From contig NC_092340.1 of NCBI RefSeq assembly GCF_046630445.1, positions 37,284,001 to 37,348,000 of the forward strand: a stretch of DNA of 64,000 nt, in the 5' to 3' direction. The notes under the pieces are model-generated. The model worked only from the letters and a program-made list of their open reading frames with translations. It ran no database searches and was not told the origin of the DNA. This document shows, piece by piece, positions 34,551 to 45,102 of the stretch (position 1 is its first letter; each line of letters starts with the position of its first letter). Position numbers and translations under genes: made by a program. The stretch comes from Rutidosis leptorrhynchoides. Lineage: Eukaryota > Streptophyta > Magnoliopsida > Asterales > Asteraceae.

Positions 34551-36446
34551 TTACAGTTCTTTCATCTCGTTGGGTGCGAGTCTGTAAGGAGCACGAGCTA
34601 TTGGTGCAGCTCCTGGTACAAGATCTATTTGAAATTCAACGGATCGATGTGGGGGTAATCCCGGTAATTCTTTCGGAAATACATCGGGAAATTCTTTTGC
34701 AATGGGAACATCATTGATGCTCTTTTCTTCAGTTTGTACTTTCTCGACGTGTGCTAGAACAGCATAGCAACCTTTTCTTATTAGTTTTTTTGCCTTCAAA
34801 TTACTAATAAGATGTAGCTTCGTGTTGCCCTTTTCTCCGTACACCATTAAGGGTTTTCCTTTTTCTCGTATAATGCGAATTGCATTTTTGTAACAAACGA
34901 TCTCTGCTTTCACTTCTTTCAACCAGTCCATACCGATTATCACATCAAAACTCCCTAACTCTACTGGTATCAAATCAATCTTAAATGTTTCGCTAACCAG
35001 TTTAATTTCTCGATTCCGACATATATTATCTGTTGAAATTAATTTACCATTTGCTAATTCGAGTAAAAATTTACTATCCAAAGGCGTCAATGGACAACTT
35101 AATTTAGCACAAAAATCTCTACTCATATAGCTTCTATCCGCACTCGAATCAAATAAAACGTAAGCATATTTATTGTCAATAAGAAACGTACCCGTAACAA
35201 GCTCCGGGTCTTCCTGTGCCTCTGCCGCATTAATATTGAAAACTCTTCCGCGGCCTTGTCCATTCGTGTTCTCCTGGTTCGGGCAATTTCTAATAATGTG
35301 GCCCGGTTTTCCACATTTATAACAAACTACATTGGCATAACTTGCTCCGACACTACTTGCTCCGCCATTACTCGTTCCTACACCATTTGTTCCTTTCGTT
35401 CTATTAGCCCCTGGTCCGTAGACCTCACACTTCGCCGCGCTATGACCATTTCTTTTACACTTGTTGCAAAATTTGGTGCAGAACCCCGAGTGATACTTTT
35501 TACACCTTTGGCATAGCTGCTTCTGATTGTTGTTGTTGTTGTTGTTGCGGTTATTATTGTTGTTGGGATGATTGTTGTAGTTGCTGTTGTTGTTGTTGTT
35601 GTTGTTGTTGTTGGGCCATTTGTTGTAGTTGCGATTGATGTTGCGATTGTTGGGATAATTATTGCGATTATTGTTGTAATTGCTGTTGTTGTTGTATTGG
35701 TGATTCTTATCACCGTTTTCCTCCCACTTTCTTTTGACTTGCTTCACATTGGCCTCTTCAACAGTCTGTTCTTTAATTCTTTCTTCAATCTGGTTCACTA
35801 GTTTGTGAGCCATTCTACATGCCTGTTGTATGGAGGCGGGCTCATGTGAACTTATATCTTCTTGGATTCTTTCCGATAATCCTTTCACAAACGCGTCGAT
35901 CTTCTCTTCCTCATCTTCGAATGCTCCTGGACACAATAGGCACAATTCTGTGAATCGTCTTTCGTACGTCGTAATATCAAATCCTTGGGTTCGTAACCCT
36001 CTAAGTTCTGTCTTGAGCTTATTGACCTCGGTTCTGGGAAGGTATTTCTCGTTCATCAAGTGCTTGAATGCTGACCACGGTAGTGCGTACGCATCGTCTT
36101 GTCCCACTTGCTCTAGATAGGTATTCCACCATGTTAACGCAGAACCTGTGAAGGTATGCGTAGCGTACTTCACTTTGTCCTCTTCAGTACACTTACTTAT
36201 GGCAAACACCGATTCGACCTTCTCGGTCCACCGTTTCAATCCGATCGGTCCTTCGGTTCCATCAAATTCCAAAGGTTTGCAGGCAGTGAATTCTTTGTAG
36301 GTGCATCCTACACGATTTCCTGTACTGCTAGATCCAAGGTTATTGTTGGTATGCAGCGCAGCCTGTACTGCGGCTATGTTTGAAGCTAGAAAAGTACGGA
36401 ATTCCTCTTCATTCATATTCACGGTGTGTCGAGTAGTCGGTGCCAT
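34551..36446 (-). CDS. element A Gag-protease
   Basis: The likely start is ATG 36446-36444 (MAPTTRHTVN); an in-frame ATG 12 codons upstream also exists. Numbering here uses the upstream ATG. Capsid domain about 60-235 (GTEGPIGLKRWTEKVE, ALTWWNTYLEQ), then a poly-Asn linker (about 263-320), then zinc knuckles: CNKCKRNGHSAAKC and CYKCGKPGHIIRNC, both with complete CCHC. The protease has FDSSAD at 444-449; retroviral-type proteases need D-(S/T)-G, so Gly447Ser should inactivate it. A second protease motif, IIGMDWL, is present. It ends with APNEMKEL then TAA; the homologous element B also stops at exactly this codon. Packages the element RNA. Confidence 0.92.
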   Translation of the reverse strand: MAPTTRHTVNMNEEEFRTFLASNIAAVQAALHTNNNLGSSSTGNRVGCTYKEFTACKPLEFDGTEGPIGLKRWTEKVESVFAISKCTEEDKVKYATHTFTGSALTWWNTYLEQVGQDDAYALPWSAFKHLMNEKYLPRTEVNKLKTELRGLRTQGFDITTYERRFTELCLLCPGAFEDEEEKIDAFVKGLSERIQEDISSHEPASIQQACRMAHKLVNQIEERIKEQTVEEANVKQVKRKWEENGDKNHQYNNNSNYNNNRNNYPNNRNINRNYNKWPNNNNNNNNNSNYNNHPNNNNNRNNNNNNNQKQLCQRCKKYHSGFCTKFCNKCKRNGHSAAKCEVYGPGANRTKGTNGVGTSNGGASSVGASYANVVCYKCGKPGHIIRNCPNQENTNGQGRGRVFNINAAEAQEDPELVTGTFLIDNKYAYVLFDSSADRSYMSRDFCAKLSCPLTPLDSKFLLELANGKLISTDNICRNREIKLVSETFKIDLIPVELGSFDVIIGMDWLKEVKAEIVCYKNAIRIIREKGKPLMVYGEKGNTKLHLISNLKAKKLIRKGCYAVLAHVEKVQTEEKSINDVPIAKEFPDVFPKELPGLPPHRSVEFQIDLVPGAAPIARAPYRLAPNEMKEL

Positions 36447-36578
36447 TTCCTTCAAAATAGTCAAATGGAACAAGTTAATCATACAGAATATTAAGAGTAG
36501 TTAATAGTATTTCGTAGCATAATATGAACTCATTTATAAAAGCTTTTTCTTCATATTAGCGTTTTATAAGTTTAAATT

Positions 36579-36599
36579 CGGGTAGTACCTACCCGTTAA
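36579..36599 (-). other. element A internal PPT-like hairpin
   Basis: Minus strand TTAACGGGTAGGTACTACCCG: a second copy of the 3' PPT motif, placed between the F-box ORF and gag and extended into a perfect inverted repeat (CGGGTAG, GTA, CTACCCG; 36579-36595). Element C has the same thing at about 61735-61755. Confidence 0.7.
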
Positions 36600-36873
36600 G
36601 TTCATACTTCGTAGCTAATATACAATTCAACTACTACAATTCTATATGAAAAACTGATTATAATAATATTTCGCGTTCAAACTTTTACTCAATATTTTAC
36701 AAACTTACAATACCGGTTATTTTACATATAGCATGAAATATAGCACACAATAAATTTGATACAATATGGTTGTGAAGATAATTCTAGCTAGTACACAAGT
36801 CGTTCAGCAAAGGCAATAAAGACACGTAATTCATACGTCCAGAAACAAGTCATGCATTCTGGTTTTACTAGGA

Positions 36874-37470
36874 TTACTTCCCATCCTTGGTCTTGTGGAA
36901 CATAACCGTTATGGCCGTTGATAAGACATCGTGTTGTAACGTCGTCAAAGGGACGAGGGTTACGTAATGTCCAACAGTCCCTAGCAATCTAAAAACCTCA
37001 TTTCTTACCCCAATTACCGACTCCGTCACTTGTGGGAACGTTTTGTTTAATAGTTGTAGCCCGATGTTCTTGTTCTCACTTTGGTGAGAAGCGAACATTA
37101 CTAATCCGTAAGCATAACATGCTTCTTTATGTTGCATGTTAGCCGCTTTTTCTAAATCACGAAGTCCAATATTCGGATATATTGAGTCAAAATAATTTCT
37201 TAACCCATTGCGTAAAATAGCATTTGGGTTCCCCGCAATATATGCGTCAAAGTAAACACATCGTAACTTATGGATTTCCCAATGTGATATCCCCCATCTT
37301 TCGAACGAAAGCCTTTTATAAACCAAGGCATTCTTGGAACGTTCTTCGAATGTCTTACAAACTGATCTCGCCTTAAATAGTTGTGCCGAAGAATTCTGAC
37401 CGACTCTAGACAAGATTTCATCAATCATGTCTCCGGGTAGGTCTCTTAAAATATTGGGTTGTCTATCCAT
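36874..37470 (-). CDS. F-box protein encoded in retrotransposon element A
   Basis: 198 codons from ATG, intact. The N-terminal F-box spans about residues 7-50: ILRDLPGDMIDEILSRVG, then AQLFKARSVCKTFEE. A middle segment (GNPNAILRNGLRNYF) leads to a Sel1/TPR-like helical pair at about 100-140 (DLEKAANMQHKEACYAYGL, GLQLLNKTF). This layout is that of plant F-box proteins of the At1g67623/At2g35280 type; the Cys-rich C-terminus of some members is absent. F-box proteins bind SKP1 and direct SCF ubiquitin ligases to targets. It lies in the element's sense direction, after the acidic ORF and before gag. A TTTTACAG acceptor-like site and TATAAAA precede the ATG by about 15-25 bases. Capture from a host gene is inferred. 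The target is unknown. Confidence 0.85.
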   Translation of the reverse strand: MDRQPNILRDLPGDMIDEILSRVGQNSSAQLFKARSVCKTFEERSKNALVYKRLSFERWGISHWEIHKLRCVYFDAYIAGNPNAILRNGLRNYFDSIYPNIGLRDLEKAANMQHKEACYAYGLVMFASHQSENKNIGLQLLNKTFPQVTESVIGVRNEVFRLLGTVGHYVTLVPLTTLQHDVLSTAITVMFHKTKDGK

Positions 37471-37606
37471 TTTGTGTTTTTATACTGTAAAATAGACAAG
37501 AGTTAGATTCATAAAAAAATACTTATTAATACAAGCAATTTTTACATATATCATAAAGCATAAGCACACTATATTACATATATTACACCACACGAATACA
37601 ACTATC

Positions 37607-38203
37607 TTATTCCGACTCGCTTGTTTCTTCTTCTTCGGTTTTGGTTCGTTTTGCCAAGTTTCTAGGGATATATGATGTTCCCCTAATACGAGTCGTCGTT
37701 TTCCACATTGGTTTAGAAAAACCTGGTGGTTTAGAGGTTCCCGGGTCATTGTTACAACTTAAGGACTTCGGGGGTTGACGATACATATAAAGTTCATCGG
37801 GGTTGGAATTAGATTTCTCTATTTTTATGCCCTTTCCCTTATTATTTTCTTTTGCCTTTTTAAATTCAGTTGGGGTAATTTCTATAACATCATCGGAATT
37901 CTCGTCGGAATCCGATTCATCGGAGAATTGGTAATCCTCCCAATATTTTGCTTCCTTGGCGGAAACACCATTGACCATAATTAACCTTGGTCGGTTGGTT
38001 GAGGATTTTCTTTTACTTAACCGTTTTATTATTTCCCCCACCGGTTCTATTTCTTCATCCGGTTCCGATTCTTCTTCCGGTTCCGACTCTTCTTCCGGTT
38101 CCTCTTCGGGAACTTGTGAATCAGTCCACGAATCATTCCAATTTACATTTGACTCTTCATTATTATTAGGTGAGTCAATGGGACTTGTTCTAGAGGTAAA
38201 CAT
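37607..38203 (-). CDS. acidic pre-gag ORF of element A
   Basis: 198 codons from ATGTTTACCTCTAG, intact, the first ORF after the PBS. I do not recognise a fold. Very acidic: residues about 30-57 are a degenerate EEESEPE repeat encoded by three tandem 21-base units. A basic patch follows (IIKRLSKRKSSTNRPR), then a second acidic stretch (DESDSDENSDDVIEI), Lys-rich KKAKENNKGKGIK and a basic/acidic C-terminus (NLAKRTKTEEEETSESE). Mostly disordered in appearance, with candidate nuclear signals. Elements B and C have different acidic/Ser-rich ORFs in the same slot, so an accessory role early in the element's cycle is likely but undefined. Confidence 0.65.
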   Translation of the reverse strand: MFTSRTSPIDSPNNNEESNVNWNDSWTDSQVPEEEPEEESEPEEESEPDEEIEPVGEIIKRLSKRKSSTNRPRLIMVNGVSAKEAKYWEDYQFSDESDSDENSDDVIEITPTEFKKAKENNKGKGIKIEKSNSNPDELYMYRQPPKSLSCNNDPGTSKPPGFSKPMWKTTTRIRGTSYIPRNLAKRTKTEEEETSESE

Positions 38204-38398
38204 CTATCACATAATATCAAACGCGTTAAGAGATTAATATATCACATAATATTCACATGTTAAAAATATATAGTTTCCAACAAAATTTGTTAAGCAATCA
38301 TTTTTCAAGTAAACACGGTCGAAGTCCAGACTTACTAATGCATCCTAACAAACTCGATAAGACACACTAATGCAAAATTCTGGTTCTCTAAGACCAAC

Positions 38399-38410
38399 GC
38401 TCGGATACCA
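38399..38410 (-). other. element A primer-binding site
   Basis: Minus strand TGGTATCCGAGC, two bases after the 5' LTR end. It matches the initiator-Met tRNA 3' end (TGGTATCAGAGC) with one mismatch. Elements B and C have the perfect form. Confidence 0.8.
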
Positions 38411-38412
38411 AC

Positions 38413-41400
38413 TGAAATGTCCCGTTCTTATTGATTAAAAACGTTCCATATTAATTGATTTCGTTGCGAGGTTTTGACCTCTATATGAGACGTTTTTCAA
38501 AGACTGCATTCATTTTAAAACAAACCATAACCTTTATTTCATCAATAAAGATTTTAAAAAGCTTTACGTAGATTATCAAATAATGATAATCTAAAATATC
38601 CTGTTTACACACGACCATTACATAATGGTTTACAATACAAATATGTTACAACAAAATAAGTTTCTTGAATGCAGTTTTTTACATAATATCATACAAGCAT
38701 GGACTCCAAATCTCGTTCTTATTTAAGTATGCGATAGCGGAAGCTCTTAATAATCACCTGAGAATAAACATGCTTAAAACGTCAACAAAAATGTTGGTGA
38801 GTTATAGGTTTAACCTATATATATCAAATCATAATAATAGACCACAAGATTTCATATTTCAATACACATCCCATACATAGAGATAAAAATCATTCATATG
38901 GTGAACACCTGGTAACCGACAATAACAAGATGCATATATAAGAATATCCCCATCATTCCGGGACACCCTTCGGATATGATATAAATTTCGAAGTACTAAA
39001 GCATCCGGTACTTTGGATGGGGTTTGTTAGGCCCAATAGATCTATCTTTAGGATTCGTGTCAATTAGGGTGTCTGTTCCCTAATTCTTAGATTACCAGAC
39101 TTAATAAAAAGGGGCATATTCGATTTCGATAATTCAACCATAGAATGTAGTTTCACGTACTTGTGTCTATTTTGTAAATCATTTATAAAACCTGCATGTA
39201 TTCTCATCCCAAAAATATTAGATTTTAAAAGTGGGACTATAACTCACTTTCACAGATTTTTACTTTGTCGGGAAGTAAGACTTGGCCACTGGTTGATTCA
39301 CGAACCTATAACAATATATACATATATATCAAAGTATGTTCAAAATATATTTACAACAATTTTAATATATTTTGATGTTTTAAGTTTATTAAGTCAGCTG
39401 TCCTCGTTAGTAACCTACAACTAGTTGTCCACAGTTAGATGTACAGAAATAAATCGATAAATATTATCTTGAATCAATCCACGACCCAGTGTATACGTAT
39501 CTCAGTATTGATCACAACTCAAACTATATATATTTTGGAATCAACCTCAACCCTGAATAGCTAACTCCAACATTCACATATAGAGTGTCTATGGTTGTTC
39601 CGAAATATATATAGATGTGTCGACATGATAGGTCGAAATATTGTATACGTGTCTATGGTATCTCAAGATTACATAATATACAATACAAGTTGATTAAGTT
39701 ATGGTTGGAATAGATTTGTTACCAATTTTCACGTAGCTAAAATGAGAAAAATTATCCAATCTTGTTTTACCCATAACTTCTTCATTTTAAATCCGTTTTG
39801 AGTGAATCAAATTGCTATGGTTTCATATTGAACTCTATTTTATGAATCTATACAGAAAAAGTATAGGTTTATAGTCGTAAAAATAAGTTACAAATCGTTT
39901 TTGTAAAGGTAGTCATTTCAGTCGAAAGAACGACGTCTAGATGACCATTTTAGAAAACATACTTCCACTTTGAGTTTAACCATAATTTTTGGATATAGTT
40001 TCATGTTCATAATAACAATCATTTTCTCAGAATAACAACTTTTAAATTAAAGTTTATCATAGTTTTTAATTAACTAACCCAAAACAGCCCGCGGTGTTAC
40101 TACGACGGCGTAAATCCGGTTTTACGGTGTTTTTCGTGTTTCCAGATTTTAAATCATTAAGTTAGCATATCATATAGATATAGAACATGTGTTTAGTTGA
40201 TTTTAAAAGTCAAGTTAGAAGGATTAACTTTTGTTTGCGAACAAGTTTAGAATTAACTAAACTATGTTCTAGTGATTACAAGTTTAAACCTTCGAATAAG
40301 ATAGCTTTATATGTATGAATCGAATGATGTTATGAACATCATTACTACCTTAAGTTCCTTGGATAAACCTACTGGAAAAGAGAAAAATGGATCTAGCTTC
40401 AACGGATCCTTGGATGGCTCGAAGTTCTTGAAGCAGAATCATGACACGAAAACAAGTTCAAGTAAGATCATCACTTGAAATAAGATTGTTATAGTTATAG
40501 AAATTGAACCAAAGTTTGAATATGATTATTACCTTGTATTAGAATGATAACCTACTGTAAGAAACAAAGATTTCTTGAGGTTGGAGGATCACCTTACAAG
40601 ATTGGAAGTGAGCTAGCAAACTTGAAAGTATTCTTGATTTTATGTAACTAGAACTTGTAGAATATATGAAGAACACTTAGAACTTGAAGATAGAAGTTGA
40701 GAGAGATCAATTAGATGAATAAAATTGAAGAATGAAAGTGTTTGTAGGTGTTTTTGGTCATTGGTGTATGGATTAGATATAAAGGATATGTAATTTTGTT
40801 TTCATGTAAATAAGTCATGAATGATTACTCATATTTTTGTAATTTTATGAGATATTTCATGCTAGTTTCCAAATGATGGTTCCCACATGTGTTAGGTGAC
40901 TCACATGGGCTGCTAAGAGCTGATCATTGGAGTGTATATACCAATAGTACATACATCTAAAAGCTGTGTATTGTACGAGTACGAATACGGGTGCATACTA
41001 GTAGAATTGTTGATGAAACTGAACGAGGATGTAATTGTAAGCATTTTTGTTAAGTAGAAGTATTTTGATAAGTGTATTGAAGTCTTTCAAAAGTGTATAA
41101 ATACATATTAAAACACTACATGTATATACATTTTAACTGAGTCGTTAAGTCATCGTTAGTCGTTACATGTAAGTGTTGTTTTGAAACCTTTAGGTTAACG
41201 ATCTTGTTAAATGTTGTTAACCCAATGTTTATAATATCAAATGAGATTTTAAATTATTATATTATCATGATATTATCATGTATGAATATCTCTTAATATG
41301 ATATATATACATTAAATGTCTTTACAACGATAATCGTTACATATATGTCTCGTTTAAAAATCATTAAGTTAGTAGTCTTGTTTTTACATATGTAGTTCAT

Positions 41401-41664
41401 TGTTAATATACTTAATGATATGTTTACTTATCATAGTATCATGTTAACTATATATATATCCATATATATGTCATCATATAGTTTTTACAAGTTTTAACGT
41501 TCGTGAATCACCGGACAACTTGGGTGGTCAATTGTCTATATGAAACATATTTCAATTAATCAAGTCTTAACAAGTTTGATTGCTTAACATGTTGGAAACA
41601 TTTAATCATGTAAATATCAATCTCAATGAATATATATAAACATGGAAAAGTTCGGGTCACTACA
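38413..41664 (-). repeat. element A 5' LTR
   Basis: 3252 bp, about 99 percent identical to 28577-31827. Followed on plus by the duplication GTTGC (41665-41669). Confidence 0.95.
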
Positions 41665-41669
41665 GTTGC

Positions 41670-44090
41670 CAAATTAAGTTCAAGTCATTAAGAGTACATT
41701 TTAAAGTGGTCAGAATGATAAAGTGATAAACTATACCTAGAAATTGAGACTTAAGACTCATTTCAACTTAATACTGTTTCACCCGTGATTCATTTTAACC
41801 CAAAACTATTTGATCAATTACTTAAACTTACTCAACCTGACTCGTTTGACAAGTATAAAATAAAGATAGAGAATGATTAGAGACACGCCATACTATCAAT
41901 TTTATATGTTATGTTCAGTAAATTAAAGTGGACCTTTCATATACGAATTTTTTTTATATATAACGATAATAAGTTCAGTAATCCTAAATAAACGTTATAA
42001 GACTAGCATCAATTTGTAGAGAATATAATATTAAATTAAATGGACCTATATATGTAATGTTGGACTATTATTATTAGGTCTTTTTAGATATCGGGTCATG
42101 TGTGATTGCACACCTTGCACGTCTCAATATTCGGCCCTGATTACAGATAACCCAGATTATGAAAATACTTTTCGTTTTCGGTGAATAGAAAGAATCTAAT
42201 ACGTTTGAATCTATCTATATATTCATATAAACCTTTAAAATGATGATGTCATCATTTTACTAATTATTCTTTAATTTTTTTAATCATGATGTCATTATTA
42301 TTTATTAAAATTAATTAATTCTAAATAAAAAATAAAATAAAAAAGCTATTTATAGATAAATATATATGTATGACGAGTAACATCTATCTATCTATATATT
42401 GCTTTATCATGATCTCATTATTAATTAATTAAAAATAATTAATTAATTCTAATTAAAAAAACACAAAATATGGTAAAACACTCTATGATCATATGTACAA
42501 TATTTGAAGCATTATGTACAATCTTATGAAAAAACACTCCATGACCATATGTGCAAACTTTAAAACAAATTGTACAATCTTTTATAAAATATTCTATGAA
42601 CAAATGTAGAACTTTGAAGTATATTATACAACCTTTATATAATAATTGTATTTAATTTTTAAAAAAATTTCAAGAGGCATTTGTTATTATTAATAATTAT
42701 TATTACTAATTATTATAATTAAAGTTATAAATACTCAATTTTTAAGCAAACTTTATTATTATTATTATTTATTATTAGTATTATAATTATATTATTGTTA
42801 TTCAAATATAGGTTCTCTTTACGGGATTAATTACGTTATATATGTATGCAAAATACATGTCTTAATAAAAGGTTATAAACTTATTATGTAGGCTTTTATG
42901 ATAAGGAAATAATAAGGAGTAACTGTGATGCAAATCCAGAGAGGGTGGTGGGAGAATAAATGTAGTTGATTTATTCAAACCAAGTTACGCACATCAATAT
43001 GTTTTTAAAAACAACGACAAATTTCATAGTCGGAATCTGTGATTCCACAGGTCGTTAAAGTAAATGACTTTTTCATTTAGAATCACTTGCTATCATAAAC
43101 ATATCATTAAACTGTTTCGTTTAAATAAACTCGTGATTCTACGGGTCATTTCACTAGTTTATATATTTATATATAATATTAATTTGGAAATAGTTAATTT
43201 ATGAATATACATGAATCACTTTTAGAAAAAGATTACATGAAATACTTAACATAAGATTAGACCAAAATTCAGAAAAAGCTAAAATATCTAACCATACACA
43301 ATCGAGTATATTTATCTCCACCTTATACATTATAAATCATCTCAACTTGTGGAAGAAGGTGTTCAAATCATGCATCCATAATTGGTTTATGTCCCTAACT
43401 AGTTAAATAACCATCTTTCACAATCCACAATCATAATAATTGTGACTACCATACATGTTTGTAACCTAACTTTGGTGGTGAGTATAACTTGCTTCAAAAT
43501 GTATCAATCAAAGCAAACCTTTCATAAACGTGAGGTCATTTTTGTTGAATTAAACAAAACGCAAGTTATTAATAAGATGATTTTAATTTATCGCAAAATT
43601 TTAAAGTTTTTTTTTATGTCTATCATTTTTAGAAGTTATTATAATTATAATTATAATTATAATTATAATTATATTTATTATTCATCAACTATTTAGTTCG
43701 TAACAGACATATGTGTATATATGTAGTCAAATAACATGAGATGAGAAACTCCAACAAATTTTAAATTATAAAATTTTTGTGAGTACACGTTTAATAACCC
43801 ACATTGTTATCATAAAATAATTCGGAGTATTTGAAGAAAGTGTAGATAAACATAGTACATATGATGTAAATGGTTAATTTGGGCATTGATGTTTGATCAT
43901 GAATACGTACATGCATAAATGTGTACTAAGTTCACTGTAAGGGATCATATACGTATTTGTTATAATTTAATGCATACATGTAGCAATTTTGTTCAACTGT
44001 TTAAATTTTTTTACAACAATTCAAGTTTTTGCAATTTTGCCTACTATAATGTACAGTAATAATAAAAATAATAAGAATAATAAATTAAAT
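41670..44090. other. AT-rich intergenic DNA, former upstream region of the hydrolase
   Basis: Before element A inserted, this sequence directly continued from 28576. No gene recognised. 43636-43680 is an (ATTATA)n tract. Open frames here are short and featureless. Confidence 0.5.
42474..42640. repeat. three diverged about 55 bp tandem units
   Basis: Units built on ACACTCYATGAYCATATGTRCAA and TGTACAATCTT, third copy most diverged. Confidence 0.65.
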
Positions 44091-44094
44091 ATTA

Positions 44095-44397
44095 TAATTT
44101 TATATCTTGAACAACAGTACGACTGGGATTTAACCACTCATGCGTTCATCTCTCACAGTTGCATAACCCGCCCCAACTGCTGATCAGGAGGAAGCCCGAC
44201 ACAATCCGAGGGCATGAGCAGTAAAACCCTTTCTCCCCCATTGCTCCCGCAACGTGATGGGCGAAAGGCACCCTTGGGTGAAATTCAAAGGTAAAAGGGC
44301 AACCTTGTGTGATGTTGCACCCCACGGGAGTCGAACTCCTGACCTTTCGCTAAAAGAGGCAGACCACTATCACATGAGCTACAACACAAGGTTAATA
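44095..44397 (-). mobile_element. tRNA-derived SINE
   Basis: Minus strand: TAACCTTGTGTTGTAGCTCATGTG with a tRNA-like A-box region, then the B box AGGAGTTCGACTCC (about 44324-44337), then a body with GGTGCCTTTCGCCC, GGTTTTACTGCTC and GGGTTATGCAACTG. Unlike the other two SINEs in body and A box, so a different family. It ends in AT-rich sequence near 44095. Confidence 0.65.
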
Positions 44398-44451
44398 AAT
44401 AATATTATAATATACAAGTTTATAATCTACATATACTATAATATATATAAA

Positions 44452-44490
44452 CTAGTCCGGACCGTCCCGCGCGTTGCGGCGGGGGCTTTC
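44452..44490 (-). mobile_element. Helitron 3' terminus (minus strand)
   Basis: Read on minus: hairpin CCCGC, 8 bases, GCGGG (44466-44483), ten bases, then CTAG (44452-44455) and T. It shares the 14-mer GCCGCAACGCGCGG with the Helitron end at 2357-2390. The rest of the element is cut off 7 bases from the hairpin by the LTR starting at 44491. Confidence 0.6.
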
Positions 44491-45102
44491 TGTGATGGCC
44501 CGCCAAAATCCCTATTGACGCAGCACATCATTCATCGGTCCCATTGCGAGGTTTGCCCTCTATATGATACGTTTTACAAACATTGCATTCATTTCAAAAG
44601 ACGCACTTTCTATATAAGAAAGTTTTTAAATCTGTATACATTTTTAAAGCATGTACATAAATGTTTTCGACCTGTGGTGATTTCTAGATATAGACAATCC
44701 CAATAAATGATAGTTCATAATAATACATCAGTTGACTAAACAGTCAAAATATAATACATATTAATGTTTGAATGCAAAGTTTCTTTGAAAAAAATGCCAT
44801 ATAAGACTCCATGCACATAGTAGTTAAACAGCAGAAGCTTCTTTAATACCTGAGAATAAACATGCTTAAAAGTGTCAACCAAAAAGGTTGGTGAGTTCAT
44901 AGTTTTATCATAAACGATGAGTTTTAATAGTTTTAATAGACCACAAGATTTCAGTTTTATAAATAACCATACACTCGCAAGTGTATAAAAAGCATTCTAT
45001 AAGTTGTAGGCACCCGGTAACAAGCCTTAACGTTCATGTTTTACCCTCTGAAGTACACCAGATCAGGTGTGTTTAAAATAACCTCGAAGTACTAAAGTAT
45101 CC
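44491..45102 (-). repeat. LTR E: truncated Tekay-family LTR
   Basis: Begins TGTGATGGCCCGCC and follows the same landmarks as the element A LTR (GCGAGGTTTGCCCTCTATATG; CCTGAGAATAAACATGCTTA; CCTCGAAGTACTAAAGTATC), but is more diverged. It stops where LTR D begins; the remainder is expected to the right of the nest, outside the window. Confidence 0.65.

Larger units (their letters stand above)
28577..41664 (-). mobile_element. element A: complete Tekay-like Ty3 chromovirus with F-box ORF
   Basis: 13.1 kb. LTRs 28577-31827 and 38413-41664 (TG...CA) with a perfect target duplication GTTGC at 28572-28576 and 41665-41669. Order on minus: 5' LTR, PBS (38410-38399), acidic ORF, F-box ORF, internal PPT-like hairpin, gag-protease, RT-RNaseH-integrase-chromodomain, 3' PPT, 3' LTR. 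Long LTRs, an initiator-Met PBS and a C-terminal chromodomain point to the Tekay/Del lineage. I counted about 32 differences between the LTRs by eye, about 1 percent, so the insertion is young. The pol frame carries two stops and the protease is mutated, so this copy is not autonomous, but both accessory ORFs are open. Confidence 0.95.

Noticed and set aside
35378-35801. Thr/Ile-rich and Val-rich open frames over the gag poly-Asn region
   Set aside because: They are frame and strand shadows of the AAC/AAT-rich linker of element A Gag.
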